Below the pieces are notes generated by a model that was given only the letters and a program-made list of their open reading frames with translations, did no database searches and was not told the origin of the DNA. A stretch of 64,000 bases of DNA from Pogonophryne albipinna. Taxonomy: Eukaryota > Chordata > Actinopteri > Perciformes > Artedidraconidae. A program made the position numbers and the translations under genes. The stretch covers positions 19,943,550-20,007,549 of the forward strand of contig CM053243.1 of assembly GCA_028583405.1 (NCBI GenBank), given 5' to 3'. Positions 1-18,200 of this stretch are shown one piece after another (positions within the stretch are counted from its first letter, which is position 1; every line of letters starts with the position of its first letter).

Positions 1-126
1 TTAGTCTATTTCATATTTGATGAATGTCATTCCTCAGAGAAAACTATTTTTTCACGAAACAAATCAATCATTATTCGCCTTTAGATGTCCTTAAAGGGTT
101 ACCGTACTGGGCGCATTGAACGAGTA

Positions 127-139
127 GTTGCCATGCAAC
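127..139. promoter_or_regulatory. Candidate RFX X-box in the tex9 promoter
   Basis: The sequence GTTGCCATGCAAC is a near-perfect inverted repeat close to the X-box consensus bound by RFX factors (GTNRCC, 0-3 bases, RGYAAC). It lies about 30 bases before the tex9 start codon. X-boxes are established promoter elements of ciliary genes. Function here is inferred from motif and position only. Confidence 0.5.
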
Positions 140-170
140 CAGACCCGTATATTTTCCCTGTTTAGTGACA

Positions 171-6046
<5,876 letters not shown>

Positions 6047-6137
6047 ACACAGAGACACGCTGACGACCGAGTCTTCACTTTCAAAATGTGTCTCCTGATA
6101 ATGATCACATCTAGCCACCACCTTTTCTGGAATGCTT

Positions 6138-6143
6138 TTTATT
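6138..6143 (-). terminator. Candidate poly(A) signal of mns1
   Basis: TTTATT on the plus strand is AATAAA on the minus strand, about 155 bases after the mns1 stop codon. It lies inside the tex9 3' untranslated region, so the two transcripts would overlap tail to tail if it is used. Confidence 0.5.
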
Positions 6144-6195
6144 CAGATCCTGTAACCCTAACCCTAATAAGACGTTTGTTTTTGTACTGAATGCT

Positions 6196-6201
6196 AATAA
6201 A
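6196..6201 (+). terminator. Candidate poly(A) signal of tex9
   Basis: AATAAA lies 150 bases after the tex9 stop codon. Cleavage 10-30 bases downstream would end the transcript about 75-90 bases before the mns1 stop codon. Confidence 0.6.
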
Positions 6202-6298
6202 GTTCCTTCGTGAATCCTGAACGATGAAATCACTCAATTGCTACCAAGGTAACTCTAAAATGCCATCTAGTCATGGTATGCAAGTTCAGATCAAACGT

Positions 6299-9200
6299 CT
6301 ACTGATCGTCCTCCCAGCCGTCCTCAGAGGAGATATCTGCCGGACGCTTTTCAAAGTTCTTTCTGAAGTCTTCATCAAAGTGCTGCAGGTCGTCTTCACG
6401 GAGCAAGCCCTGAACAAGGACACACTCATGGTCATACACTCGTTCCACCAACAGGAGATATGAATCTGTTATTCATGCTTCATGCTCTGCATCATACCTT
6501 CGGGAGGTATCCAAGGAGTTTTGTTGCGTGGCGTTTAAGAAGTCGCTGCCTCTCCTCTTCGATAATCTGCCGACGCAGCGCCTGCCTCTCCTCCTCAATC
6601 GCCTTTTCTTTAGCCTCCAGTTCCTTAAAGAGAGATATGAAAGTTATTATCAAATCTGACATTACATTTAAGTATATACACCAATCACTGGACATAAATT
6701 CACACGGTTTCCACACACCCATGTTAATATATATATAATATGTATATATGACCCAACTTGTATATATGTAGTTTATATGACCGAATATATGCATATTTAT
6801 ATTCTTATTTTCATTTTTTGTATTAATCTCTTATTTCATAGTTTGTCATTATTATTATTTGTATTTGTAATCTTTGATCTTATGTTTGATTGTATTACTC
6901 TGTGTGAATCTGTCCTGTTTTTTCCCCCTTACCCTGTTGCTGTTTAAACAACTGAATTTCCCTACGGGGATTAATAAAAGTCAATTTTATAATCTGCAAT
7001 AAACCGTATTTAATTTTGTCTTCATTTACATTATTTAATTTCATATTCTGGTCTTTTACATATCCTAGATTACAATTTTGGCTTGCAACGATTACGAAAT
7101 AAATTGATTATTAATTTTATTAAAAAAATAAATATGTAATTGTTTTTTTAAGTTATAATTTGTATTGGTTTTTCAGTTGAATTATACTTAAAGTTCAGGG
7201 TAATCAACTGTTAAAAACATACTGTTCACATTTTTTTTCAATAAATGGATGTTTTCAAAGTAAATGGATAATCGTTCTATTTCGTCCCTACTGACCGCCA
7301 GAGGCGGTGCTTTAAGGACTGGATATGTCCATCGCGCGCATGCGCAGCTCGAGTACCAATAATAACAAAGTCACCTGTGACCCACGTGACACCGGCTATA
7401 TCAGCCGGTGTCGTCAGAGGATCTGTTCCTTTCATCTTCTTGCTGCGCGAGAGTACCGTGGCTACATTTTTGTAGCCGACAGCGTTCAGGTTTGAACGTT
7501 TGATCTGAGGGATTGCTCTGCAAGCAGCTGGCCGCGTGCAGCTTCGCGACTGACAGTCGGAGCTACGGGTCGTTAACGCGTCCTCCAGGAGCTGTGGCCG
7601 GCTGTGCGCTGTGCAGAGCCTCGACAGACAGGTTTGTGTCAGCTTGTTGCTGGTGATGGCTGTGTCCCCGCACCCTCTCCCAGCCAAGTTGTCCTGATTG
7701 CCGTCTTATTTTTTGTTTGGCTTAGACTTTCTGGTGACGACAGTGTTCCCGCTTCCTCTCCCATAAAGTTGCCCTTATGCTCTTTTGAAAGTTCTGCTTG
7801 TGGCGTTGTGCCCGAGCTATCATTAGCATTTGAGTCCCAGCTTTGGCTGTGTCCCTCATTCAATTTACTATGGAAAGCCCAGAGTGTCATATTTTAAACC
7901 CGTTTTTCGTTTACATGCAGAGAGTAAGGTAAGTACTTTCTATTTCTTAGAAGCTATTATCTGGTCTTAACATTTGTGTTCTGACTTGGTCGCTTGATTG
8001 TTAGCAGCAGCCGCTTGGCTAACACCTTGCTGTTAAGCGTAATTATTAACTCAGCCGGTGAGGGCAGTGCTCCCGCTCCCGGTAACATAGGGTTTGATTG
8101 CTTAGCGCTAGATCGTTGTATTACTGCTCCTAGTACTAGACTCCTAGCACTAGGATGATATGCAGAGAACATCTTCACTGCGGGTGCTGTGTGCTCTGCA
8201 TGTGCGGTTACTACTGTAACCATGGCCTACGGTTCTATGCGGGCTGTTCTCTTTCTTAGAAGCTAATTATCTGGTCTTAACATTGTGTTCTGACTTGGTT
8301 GCTTGGTTGTTAGCAGCAGCCGCTTGGCTAACACCTTGCATGTACTGTTAAGCTTCATTATTTAACTCAGCCGGCGAGGGCAGTGCTCTCGCTCCCGCTC
8401 CCGGTAAACGCATGGTATGGTTGCAGTAGCGCTATATCGTTGTATTACTGCTCCTAGTACTAGACTCCTAGCACTAGGACGATATGCAGAGAACAATCTT
8501 CACTCTGTGTGCTCTGCATGTGTGGCCATTAAGGAGGATTTCATCCTCCCAATATTATATTATCTAGTGGGCAGCCGTTTGGCTGACACTTTTAGGCACC
8601 GGCCACAGTTACTACTGTAACTAAGGTTCTAAGCCGTAAGTACTGGCCATAATTACTACTGTAACTACGGTTCCAAGCCGTGTAAGTACTGGCCATAGTC
8701 AATACCGTCACTACGGCTCTATGCTGTGTAAGTACTGGCCATAGTTACTACTGTAACTACGGTTTTAAGGCGTAAGTACTGGCCATAGTTACTACTGTAA
8801 CTACGGTTTCAAGCCGTGCAAGTACTGGCCATAGTCAATACCGTAACCACGGCTCTATGCTGTGTAAGTACTGGCCATAGTTACTACTGTAACTACGGTT
8901 CTAAGCCATGTAAGTACTGGCCATAGTTACTACTGTAACTACGGCTCTATGCTGTGTAAGTTCTGGCCATAGTTACGACTGTAACTACGGTTCTAAGCCG
9001 TGTAAGTACTGGCCATAGTTACTACTGTAACTACGGTTATATGCCGTGTGAGCACTGGCCATGGTTACTGCTGTAACTACGGCTCTGTGCTGTTCTCTTC
9101 TTTAGAAGCTAGTTATCTGGTCTTAAACATGTGTGTTATTTGACTTGATCTCGCTTGATCGTTAGCAGCAGCCGCTCGGCTAACGCCTTGCGTGTACTGT

Positions 9201-12200
9201 TAAGCTTCTTTATTTTACCCAGCTAGGGGAAGGCAGTGCTCTCGCTCCCGCTCCCTCTGCCGGTAATGCGGATATAGCTACATCCCTTTTTCTGTTCGGC
9301 GAGTAGTAGCACCGCTCTACTCTTCCCGTTCAGCGGGTAGCTGGTGATGGCTGTGTTCCCGCTCCCGGTTACTCGGCATCTGGCATTCGTCTCTAACTCA
9401 ACCAGTGAAAGCAGTGTTCTCGCCCCTGCTCCTGGTAGACGCTGAACTGCCTTGCTTTTCCGTTAAGCAGGTAGCTGGTGAAGGCTGTGTTCCCGCACCT
9501 GCTCCCGGTTACGCTGCATCTGGCATTCGTCTCTAACTCAACCAGTGAAGGCAATGTTTTCGCCCCCGCTCCTGGTAGACGCTGAACTGCCTTGTTTTTC
9601 TGTTAAGCAGGTAGCTGGTGAAGGCTGTGTTCCCGCACCCGCTCCCGGTTACGCTGCATCTGGCATTCGTCTCTAACTCAACCAGTGAAGGCAGTGTTCT
9701 CGCCCCCGCTCCTGGTAGACGCGGAACTGCCTTGTTTCTCCGTTAAGCAGGTAGCTGGTGAAGGCTGTGTTCCCGCACCCGCTCCCGGTTACGCTGCATC
9801 TGGCATTCGTCTCTAACTCAACCAGTGAAGGCTGTGTTCCCGCACCCGCTCCCGGTTATGCTGCATCGGGCATTCGTCTCTAACTCAGCCGGCAGTGTTC
9901 TCGCCCCCGCTCCTGGTAGACGCTGAACTGCCGTGTTTGTTCATCCAGCCAGGTGAAGGCAGTGCTCTCGCTCCCGCTCCCTCTGCCGGTAACGTGGGTG
10001 TAATTACATCCCTCTTTCTGTTCGGCGAGTAGCAGCAACGCTCTACTCTTTCCATTAAGCAGGTAGCTGGTGAAGGCTGTGGTCTCGCCCTCGATCCCGG
10101 CTACGCTGCATCCTACAGAATGGCTCATTCATGTAGCGCCTGTATGGCTTCTCTTGAGCCCGAGGACGGCCACGACCGCGGCCCCTCCTGCCTCGGCCGC
10201 CTCTGGCGGGCAGTGGGGACGAAATTCGAGCATCTGAGGGAGGTTCTCACGGTAAACGCCTGCATGAGCTGTAGCTGCATGCCTCGGGCGCTCAGAGTGG
10301 CTAGAATCACTGAGGTGGAACGTCTGGCAGCAGCCAACAGACACCTCTCCTTGTCACATCCTCCTCCAGATCAATTCGGCCGTTCCCGGCGACTTGAGGG
10401 AGCGATGGCTATGTGTGCTCCCCCCAATAGAAGGACTAGAAACAAGCTGTCCTCTAAAGTGGATCGGCTAGCTGCCGATAGGGGCATGATGAAGTCGCCT
10501 CTTGGTCCTTCAGCCTGGGCCCGGTGTAGGGGCTGCTAGCGGGCCGCCTGTCGTCCCCCCCACTCCTTCGGTTGGCGCACCTCCTTCGGCTGACGCACCT
10601 CTGTATCAGGACGCCTTGTCGCTGGTACAGACTCATCGCCAGGTTTGGCTGGCCCAGTCACCACTAACGGAGGCATGTAGGGGAGTCCTCCGTAGCGTAC
10701 CAGTCGAGCCAGGGGAGCTGTTTAGGTCAGCTGCCCTGGAGGCACTGGAGCGTGCGGCCCAAGCTAGGCAGACCAGGCAGCAGCACTCGGGTCTTCGCAG
10801 ACCTGTGCCCACTCCCAGCAGGCCCAGGGGCCGCTCTAGCAGCCGCACTCAGCTGCCGGATTACAGGGGTGGTCTGCAGAGGTCTTAGCGGCCCACTCGA
10901 CTGCCTCCCAATGACTTTCGTGCCCCAGGTCGCCCGCCTTCCAGGCGGCCTCGTGCCCCAGAGCCTTACCGGCGCCCCCCAAGAGGCTCCAGGGGCCGGG
11001 GGGCTGGGCCCTGAAATCCCGGGGGCGGTCGTCGGCTGCTTTCCCAGTAGCAGCTCAGTTACTGGGCGGTCTGTACTTCCGGCCCTTGGGTGGTTTTCAC
11101 CTTAACCCAGGGGTACGGACCTCAGCTCCGGCCCCTAGCCTTCGGGTGGGTCTAATTGACAGTCGTCAGCGATCCGGCAGGGGCCCTAGCTCTGGCCCAA
11201 GAGTTGTCCGTCCTTCTGTCCAAGGACGCAATCAAGCCAGTAAGACCCTCTGCTTAGCCCAGGGGGTTCTACTCGGCGTACTTTCTCGTGAGCAAGAAAG
11301 TCGGCGGATTTCGCCCGATCTTGGGCCTCAGAGGAATCAACAGATTCCTGAAGGTGCTGCCATTCTATATGCTGACCACTGCATATGCACAGGTGGAGTG
11401 GTTCTCAACCGTGGACTTGAGGGATGCGTACTTCCACGTGGGCCGGGCAAGATGGAGCCTTATATTCAGTTCCTCCGGCCAGCTGCCAGTCTGCCCTTGG
11501 CCGCAGACTGGCAGCTGCTTCGGCCGCTGGCCGCAGACTGGCAGCTGCTTCGGCCGCTGGCCGCAGACTGGCAGCTGCTTCGGCCGCTGGGCCCTTAGGC
11601 CCGCCGTCGTTGCGCCCCATGCAGATGTGGCTGAACAGCCTTCACTTGGACGTCAAGTGGCACAGGCACAGGGAAGTCAGGGTGTCGCAGCATTGCCTCC
11701 ACTCTGTCACGCTGGAGGGGCAGGGCCTATCTCCTGGTGGGCGTGCCCATGGGCACCATCCCATCCCGCCAGGAGACCATCACCATAGGGCATGTCTCTC
11801 AGGGTGGGGTGCAGGGAAGGACCGTTCAGGGTCAGCGGTCTGCCCAGGAGAGTGCACGCCAGGTCAATGTGCTAGAGCTTCGGGCTGTGCAGCTTGCACT
11901 CACGCACTTTCTACCTCAACTGGGGGGCAAGAATGTGTTCCTTGGGGACAACTGCATGTACGTTGTTACTTAGACAACAGTCCCTTCTAGATAGTGGATG
12001 TTCTCACTCCACTCTGAATTTATGTGGCTGCGATTTCTGCCCGACATGTTCGGGTCGACGGCGCCACGGCGGGGTGCCACAGGTCGGTGTCCCTCTTTAT
12101 GAGAGGGGCTTTACGGCAGCGTCCCCCTAGCACCCCGAGGGCTCCGGCTTGGGACCTGCCCCTGCTGCCCTATCATCTCCTCCCTTCGAGCCCCTGGCCC

Positions 12201-15200
12201 AGGTGGGGCTTAGGTGGCTGCCCACGAAGGCAGCATTTCTGCTTGCCATAGGCTCAGGGAAGCGAGTCGGGGAGTTGCATGTCCTCTCCATAAACAATAC
12301 ATGCCGGAGGTGGGACTCTCAGGCGTTGCCCTTTGGGCAAATGTGGCATTCCACAAACCCACTTCAATCAGCCTGCCCAGCTGGCACGCTTTGACATTCA
12401 GGAGTACGGCACGTCGAAGTTGCTGTGCCCTGGGGGTGCACAAAGGGTGTATATCAAGGCTACTGCCTGTATACGGCAGTAGGAGCAACTCTTGATTTTG
12501 CCCTGGCGGCACTAAAGGAGGTTATGCCCTCTAACCAGTGGCTGCCCCACTGGGTTGTCGATACCATCTCACAGGCTTATGGGGCCAGTGGCCGCCCCCT
12601 GCCATCAGGCTGAGATGTCACTCTACAAGGAGCATCTCAACATCTTGGGCTGCCCTGAGGGTGGTGTCCCTGGAGACCATCTGCGTCGTGGGCGTCTTCT
12701 GGCACATTCTCCAGTTGTCATCAGGTCAATGTCGCCACTCCCCATTCTTTGGGCGTGGTCCTTTTGCCGAGCTCCGCTGCTTCCAGTAGTGAGCAAGGGC
12801 TTGGATTCTTCATGACATTGTTGGTATAAGTCATCCAGTGCTTAAAGCACCGCCTCTGGCGGTCAGTAGGGACGAAATAGAACGATAGTTACGGCTGTAA
12901 CTACGGTTCTATGAGTCCCGGATGACCGCCAGAGTTCCCTGTCACTCAGAATTCTTGTGTGCTCGCAAGAAGATTCTGGGAACAGATCCTCTGACGACAC
13001 CGGCTGATATAGCCGGTGTCACGTGGGTCACAGGTGACTTTGTTGTTATTGGTACTCGAGCTGCGCATGCGCGCGATGGACATATCCAGTGCTTAAAGCA
13101 CCGCCTCTGTTTCCCCTCCCGTTTTGTCTGTGGCTGGTTATTGGCAGGGGCGGTTCTAGGGGGGGGGGGGGTCAGGGGGGCCCCCCTAACACTGACCTCT
13201 GACCCCCCTGTGGCACCCCTAACAATGAAAAGTTTTGTTTTTGTTTTTTTAAATGTATATTTTCTGGTACTCGGTTTGCCAAAAACCGCAGGATTTTGTT
13301 GCTGTAATGTGAGATTGTGCAGACACCCTTATGTAAAGTAGAGATGTAACTGTTCATTGCCTTTATTTTTATATAAATATGGTGTTAGTGCAAACATTGC
13401 ACTATAACTTAAGCTGAAGCTAACAGTAATAACTATAAGATCTATCTGAAATAAATAAGTGTATTGAAACAAATACCAACAACTGTATTGCATTGTTTTC
13501 TTATGCGCAATTACTTCATACTGTCTAGTTCTCTTTTTCGTCCTGCATTTATTGTGCCCCCCTCAGAAAATAACTGGCCCCCCAGTGGCCCCCCCCCCCC
13601 CCCCAGTCAAATTGGTCTAGAACCGCCATTGGTTATTGGGTTCACCTGGTGCCCTATGTTGTCTCCTCCCCCCCCCCCCACCTGTGTCTTATTGGCCTGA
13701 TTAGTGTGTGTGTGTATTTAGGCTCTGTTTTCCCTGTCAGTGGACAGGTAGTGTGTGTGAGATCCTTGTGGCTGCTGACTGTGTTCAGGTGAACAGCAAT
13801 TGAGGCTGTGAATCATGTGCCCATGATTTGAATAAATGCCCACACCGGGTTATATTTGAACTCTCTGCCTCCTTGCTTGGTCGGGCCGCTCAACGTTCAG
13901 TCTCTCATATATGTTGCATTGTGGGAGGAGTTCCGGTCAGAAGAATTTCATTGTCATTTCTACACTATAGCTTTGTGCATGTAAATGATGTAACAAAGTT
14001 GCCTTAATTAAAAAGAACAACGCAATTAATTTCGTAGTTAAATTCAATAAATAAATACTTTATTTCATGTAATATTATAATCGTTAAATATGGCATGATT
14101 TAATACAGTTTGTTTCCTGTGCCTAGGAACTAATGTTTGTTCATGTACTGGTACTGCGTGTTTTGTTGATACACTGGACAACTCAACGTGGGTTGACGTC
14201 TTTATTTGAAGCTCTGCTGAAGTCTGTGACAACGTTTTAATTTGACAAGGTTATACGGAAAAGGAACTTTAAAGATTAATCTCCTTTCACGACAAGCGTC
14301 CAACGAGGTATTTGTTTTATGTTTTCATGTGTCCTATTTTCATTCATACGTGTAGCACAATATGCTAATATGTTTGGCTATGTATACGTGTTATTCGTTG
14401 TTGTAGTTCTCACGGCGTAATGGAAGAGGGGAGGCTACAAGATGAAAACTCCAAGAAATAAACGCCCGTTTTAAAGAACCGACCTGTGTCGTGAAGAGAG
14501 CTACAGTGCATATGACAATAAAACCTTTGAATCTTGAAGTAACGCCATAGCTGCACAGTGAAATATGAGTGTAGTGTGTTTTGCCTTGTTCCTCATATAC
14601 ATCTTGTACTTTCTTTCATTGTCCGTAAGATTAAAAATGTAATCATGATTAAACAGCGATATGTTTACACAGTGTAGTACGAGCAGCATGCCACACCACC
14701 AGCACTGCTTTAACTTGGATATAACAGAGTGTGGTTCGTACCTTGTCCGCCTCATGCTGCCGTCTTCTGTCCTCTATCAGTTTCTCCACCTCCCGTTTGT
14801 GCTCGAGTTGCTTCATGCGTCGTTTCTGGGCGTTCATCTGCTCCAAACGATCATCCTCGGCAAACTTAGCCATCATTATTTTCCTGAAGGCCTCCTCTTC
14901 GTCTTTCTCTGCCTGCCTTCGCATCTCTTTGAAGGCCATCTGCTCCTGGCAGGTCTGCTGCATCGTCAGCCTGTGGCGGATTTTCTTCTCCATCTCTTTC
15001 TATTAGATTCAAATAATAATAATAATCATTCAATGGTGTTGGGGAATCATTTGCTTAGGTATTCAACCTTTGACACAGTTCATCATTTTCTCCTCTCACT
15101 GTCTCCTTTCCCATGGCATAGTTCTACGGCCTTGGGTATTGCTGCTATCTCTCTTAAGGAGGAGCAGCTTGGGCGCATTGTTGTTGCCAGTCTATGACAG

Positions 15201-18200
15201 AGCACAAGCCGCCATGAGGTAGTTTACTGTTCAGGGACGAAGGTTCCCTGGCGCGCATTCTTTCCTATGGACGAGTGCTCTAGTTAGATTCAGGGTCCAT
15301 ATTGCTTTAGTCCAGGGGTCGGCAACCTTTTTGATATGAAGTGCCATTACAAAAAAAAATTGTTATCAGCGTGTCTACGATCGTGAATTATCAACGGGGG
15401 GGGGGGGGGGGGGGGGAGCTCGACACTCGTGAACTGTCAACAGAAGGGCGGGGGGAGCCTCGTTGTCAGCGCAACTTACATTGATGCCGAATTTAACAAA
15501 CAAATGTAAATAATTGGTTTAAACGGCATAATAATAAGGACGATCGTCCGTTCTGTGATTCTCCAGAACACACACAGGGCCAGTCCGCCCCTTTGTAGCA
15601 TATTATTTAGATGAGAGATGAGCAGATCGCCACTGGGTTTTCAACTAAAGACACAGCCACACAAAAACTGCGGCATTTGTACAGCTCCTTATGGGTACTG
15701 CAATTTGTGAAGTGCTTTCCTCTGTGGTGAAACGATCAGCACTGCACCACGGAGGAAAGCAGCAGAAAGTCATCTGGAATTAAAGAGAGCGGGGCTGCGT
15801 TGCGTGCATGGCTTCCTTCTGCAGGTAACAGGGGGACGCGCTCTGGCGGTGGTCTCGTTCAGGATCCGAAAATACAATTTTAATATTTTGCACACTTATT
15901 CCATTAATTCCTAGTGTGCCACTGGTTACGGTGCCGTGTGCCAATGGTGGCACGCGTGCCAGGGTTGCCGACCCCTGCTTTAGTCTCACTGATGAAGAAT
16001 GTTGATTATTACACTACGAACTAGTTAAAACCTCGAGCTACAGTCAGGGTTCATATATTTTTTTACCAATGATTTTCCATGACCTTTACCTAATTTTCCA
16101 TGACCAAAAAAATTACTCTTTCTCAGCGGTACCACTGAAAATAGTTTATTTTAACATTGAACAGGAAAATAAGGTCTGCATATGAAACATGTTGTGCCTA
16201 TCTAAAACAAATCAAATAGTAGACTTACTAGCTTCTACACGCTAAAGCAACTAAAATCTCTCACCAGCAAAATACCTCGTCAGTTAAATGCCATTTTACG
16301 TTTCATTACTATACGATACAGTATTTATTATCATTATAGTATTACTATTTTGGCGATAAGATAAAATATAAATTATATTTGATGCAACTTTAGTTAAATT
16401 TCCATGACTTTTCCAGGGCCTGGAATTAGCATATTGAATTTCCATGACTTTTCCAGGTTTTTAATGACCGTAGGAACCCTGTACAGAAAGAGTTCTTCAG
16501 AATTGGTTTGGCAACCGCTGTGTCAACTCGTGACACACCACCTGTCTTGTCAATTCTCCGGCCGTAACTCCAAATAAACCGTCAGTGTTTGCCATCAAAG
16601 CTCCAGCTCTCCTCGTGTCTCTCTGAGTCCTGACTCCAATTGCTTCAGAAGTTTCCCCCACAAGTGGAGCTTTTAAATTCATAGCCCGGAGTGTCTCTGT
16701 ACATCTCTTTTCTCATGGTGGTCTCATTTTCATGTTTTTGGGCCAAACCATTAACAAAACAATCGTTTGATAACTAGCATGAATGTCTAACATGTGAGAA
16801 AGTAAAGCAAAGATACTTACTATTTCTTTCTGCCTGTGAGCCTCTTCTTGTTCTTCTGAATGAAGTTCCTCACGGACTCGCTCCATCTCTTCTTGCTGCT
16901 GCCTTTTCGCCTCCATTTTCTCAGACAGCTAGGGAACAGAGAGGAGTGCCAAATATACAGTTATGTGTCGTTGAATGAAAATCTAAAAAGTATTGGGATT
17001 TAAAAAACATAGTTGTCTAAATGATTACGATTTTATGAAGATGCTCCTTTGCTTCTTCTCTCTCTCTGATCTTGGCCATCTTGCTCTCCTCCATGTGCTC
17101 CTGCTGGCTCGCAAACTCCATGATACGCCTGTTCTCCGCCTCCATCCTCTCTCGCTCCATGCGTCTCCACTCCGCCTGGTGCTTCTTGAAGTCTTCGATG
17201 TGCTGCTGAGTGGCTCTGACCTTCTCCAGCTTCAGCTGCCTCTCCCTTCAGGAGAACAACATAATTTAAAAAAACCCTCACACTACCAAAGGCTTATCTC
17301 CTTCTTGGAGAAGAAACGGAAGCTAGTAGATACTCTATTTTAAATGCATCCTGTAGTATTTTGAGTCAACGACAGATACAGATATTTAATTGGTAATCAG
17401 AAATAGGTTTATTGCCAGGTAGGTTCACACATACGAGGAATTTGACTTGATGTCATGGTGCAGACATAAAATATAAAACAAAAAATCTTTAAGGACACCG
17501 TAATAAAATATAGTTAAATAGCAATAAGATAAAGCAGTAATTTACATGGAAATAGAATGCTATGAATGAATTATAGGATATAACATATGAAATAAGAATA
17601 TGTGCAGTAAGCAGTGTGAACATTGTGTGCATTAATGTAATGCATATAGAGTCTACGTTGTGGCTGAGGTAAGTGTCAGTGGGGGGGCCTTGTTTAAGAG
17701 GCCGGTAGCGGAGGGGAAGAAACTGTTGAGGTGGCGAGAGGTTTTGGTCCTGATGGAGCGCAGCCTCCTGCCAGAGGGGAGGGGGATGAACAGTTTGTGT
17801 CCAGGGTGGGAGGGGTCGGCCACTATCTTCCCTGCCTGCCCCCGATTTAAGTCACTTAAATCACATGGAATCACATGTTCTTTACCCAGTATAAACATGG
17901 CCAACTTAAACCCATGGAATATGTATTCTAGGTAATATCAAATCCCTTCATTTTTGGGTTAATCTAGAAAATGTGTACTTTTTTTGCAATTCTCTTAAAT
18001 GCTGTAAATATTGGCGCCGAAGGACTCACATCTGATCCTCATCGTAAATCTTTCTGACGATCTCATCCACCAGGAGCTTCTCTTTGAGGAACTCCTCGTA
18101 CGCCTCTTGTCTCTTGCGCTCCTTCTCCATGAGCTGCAGCTCCAGCTCTCTCTGATACTCTACCGTTTCCTCCAGACCTTTCTGCTCCAGCTTCAGCTTC

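Larger units (their letters stand above)
7271..13109 (+). mobile_element. DIRS-like tyrosine-recombinase retrotransposon, degenerate (5.8 kb)
   Basis: The element sits in the large mns1 intron (6624-14741), antisense to the gene. It has 131-base inverted terminal repeats (7299-7429 and 12979-13109) and an internal region near the right end complementary to its left end (12841-12886). Between these lie gag-like, reverse transcriptase, RNase H and tyrosine-recombinase-like reading frames. Split or inverted termini plus an internal complementary region are the hallmark of the DIRS order, which integrates through a circular intermediate without target duplication. The frames are shifted and interrupted, so this copy is dead. 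Most of the first 2.8 kb is non-coding tandem repeat. Confidence 0.85.

Noticed and set aside
7277..7890. Open frames at the DIRS left end
   Set aside because: They cross the inverted terminal repeat and show no similarity to any DIRS protein. The coding part begins near 10120.
8595..9095. CRISPR-like array of regular repeats
   Set aside because: Repeats are contiguous with no unique spacers, the host is a vertebrate, and the unit is explained by the DIRS hairpin.
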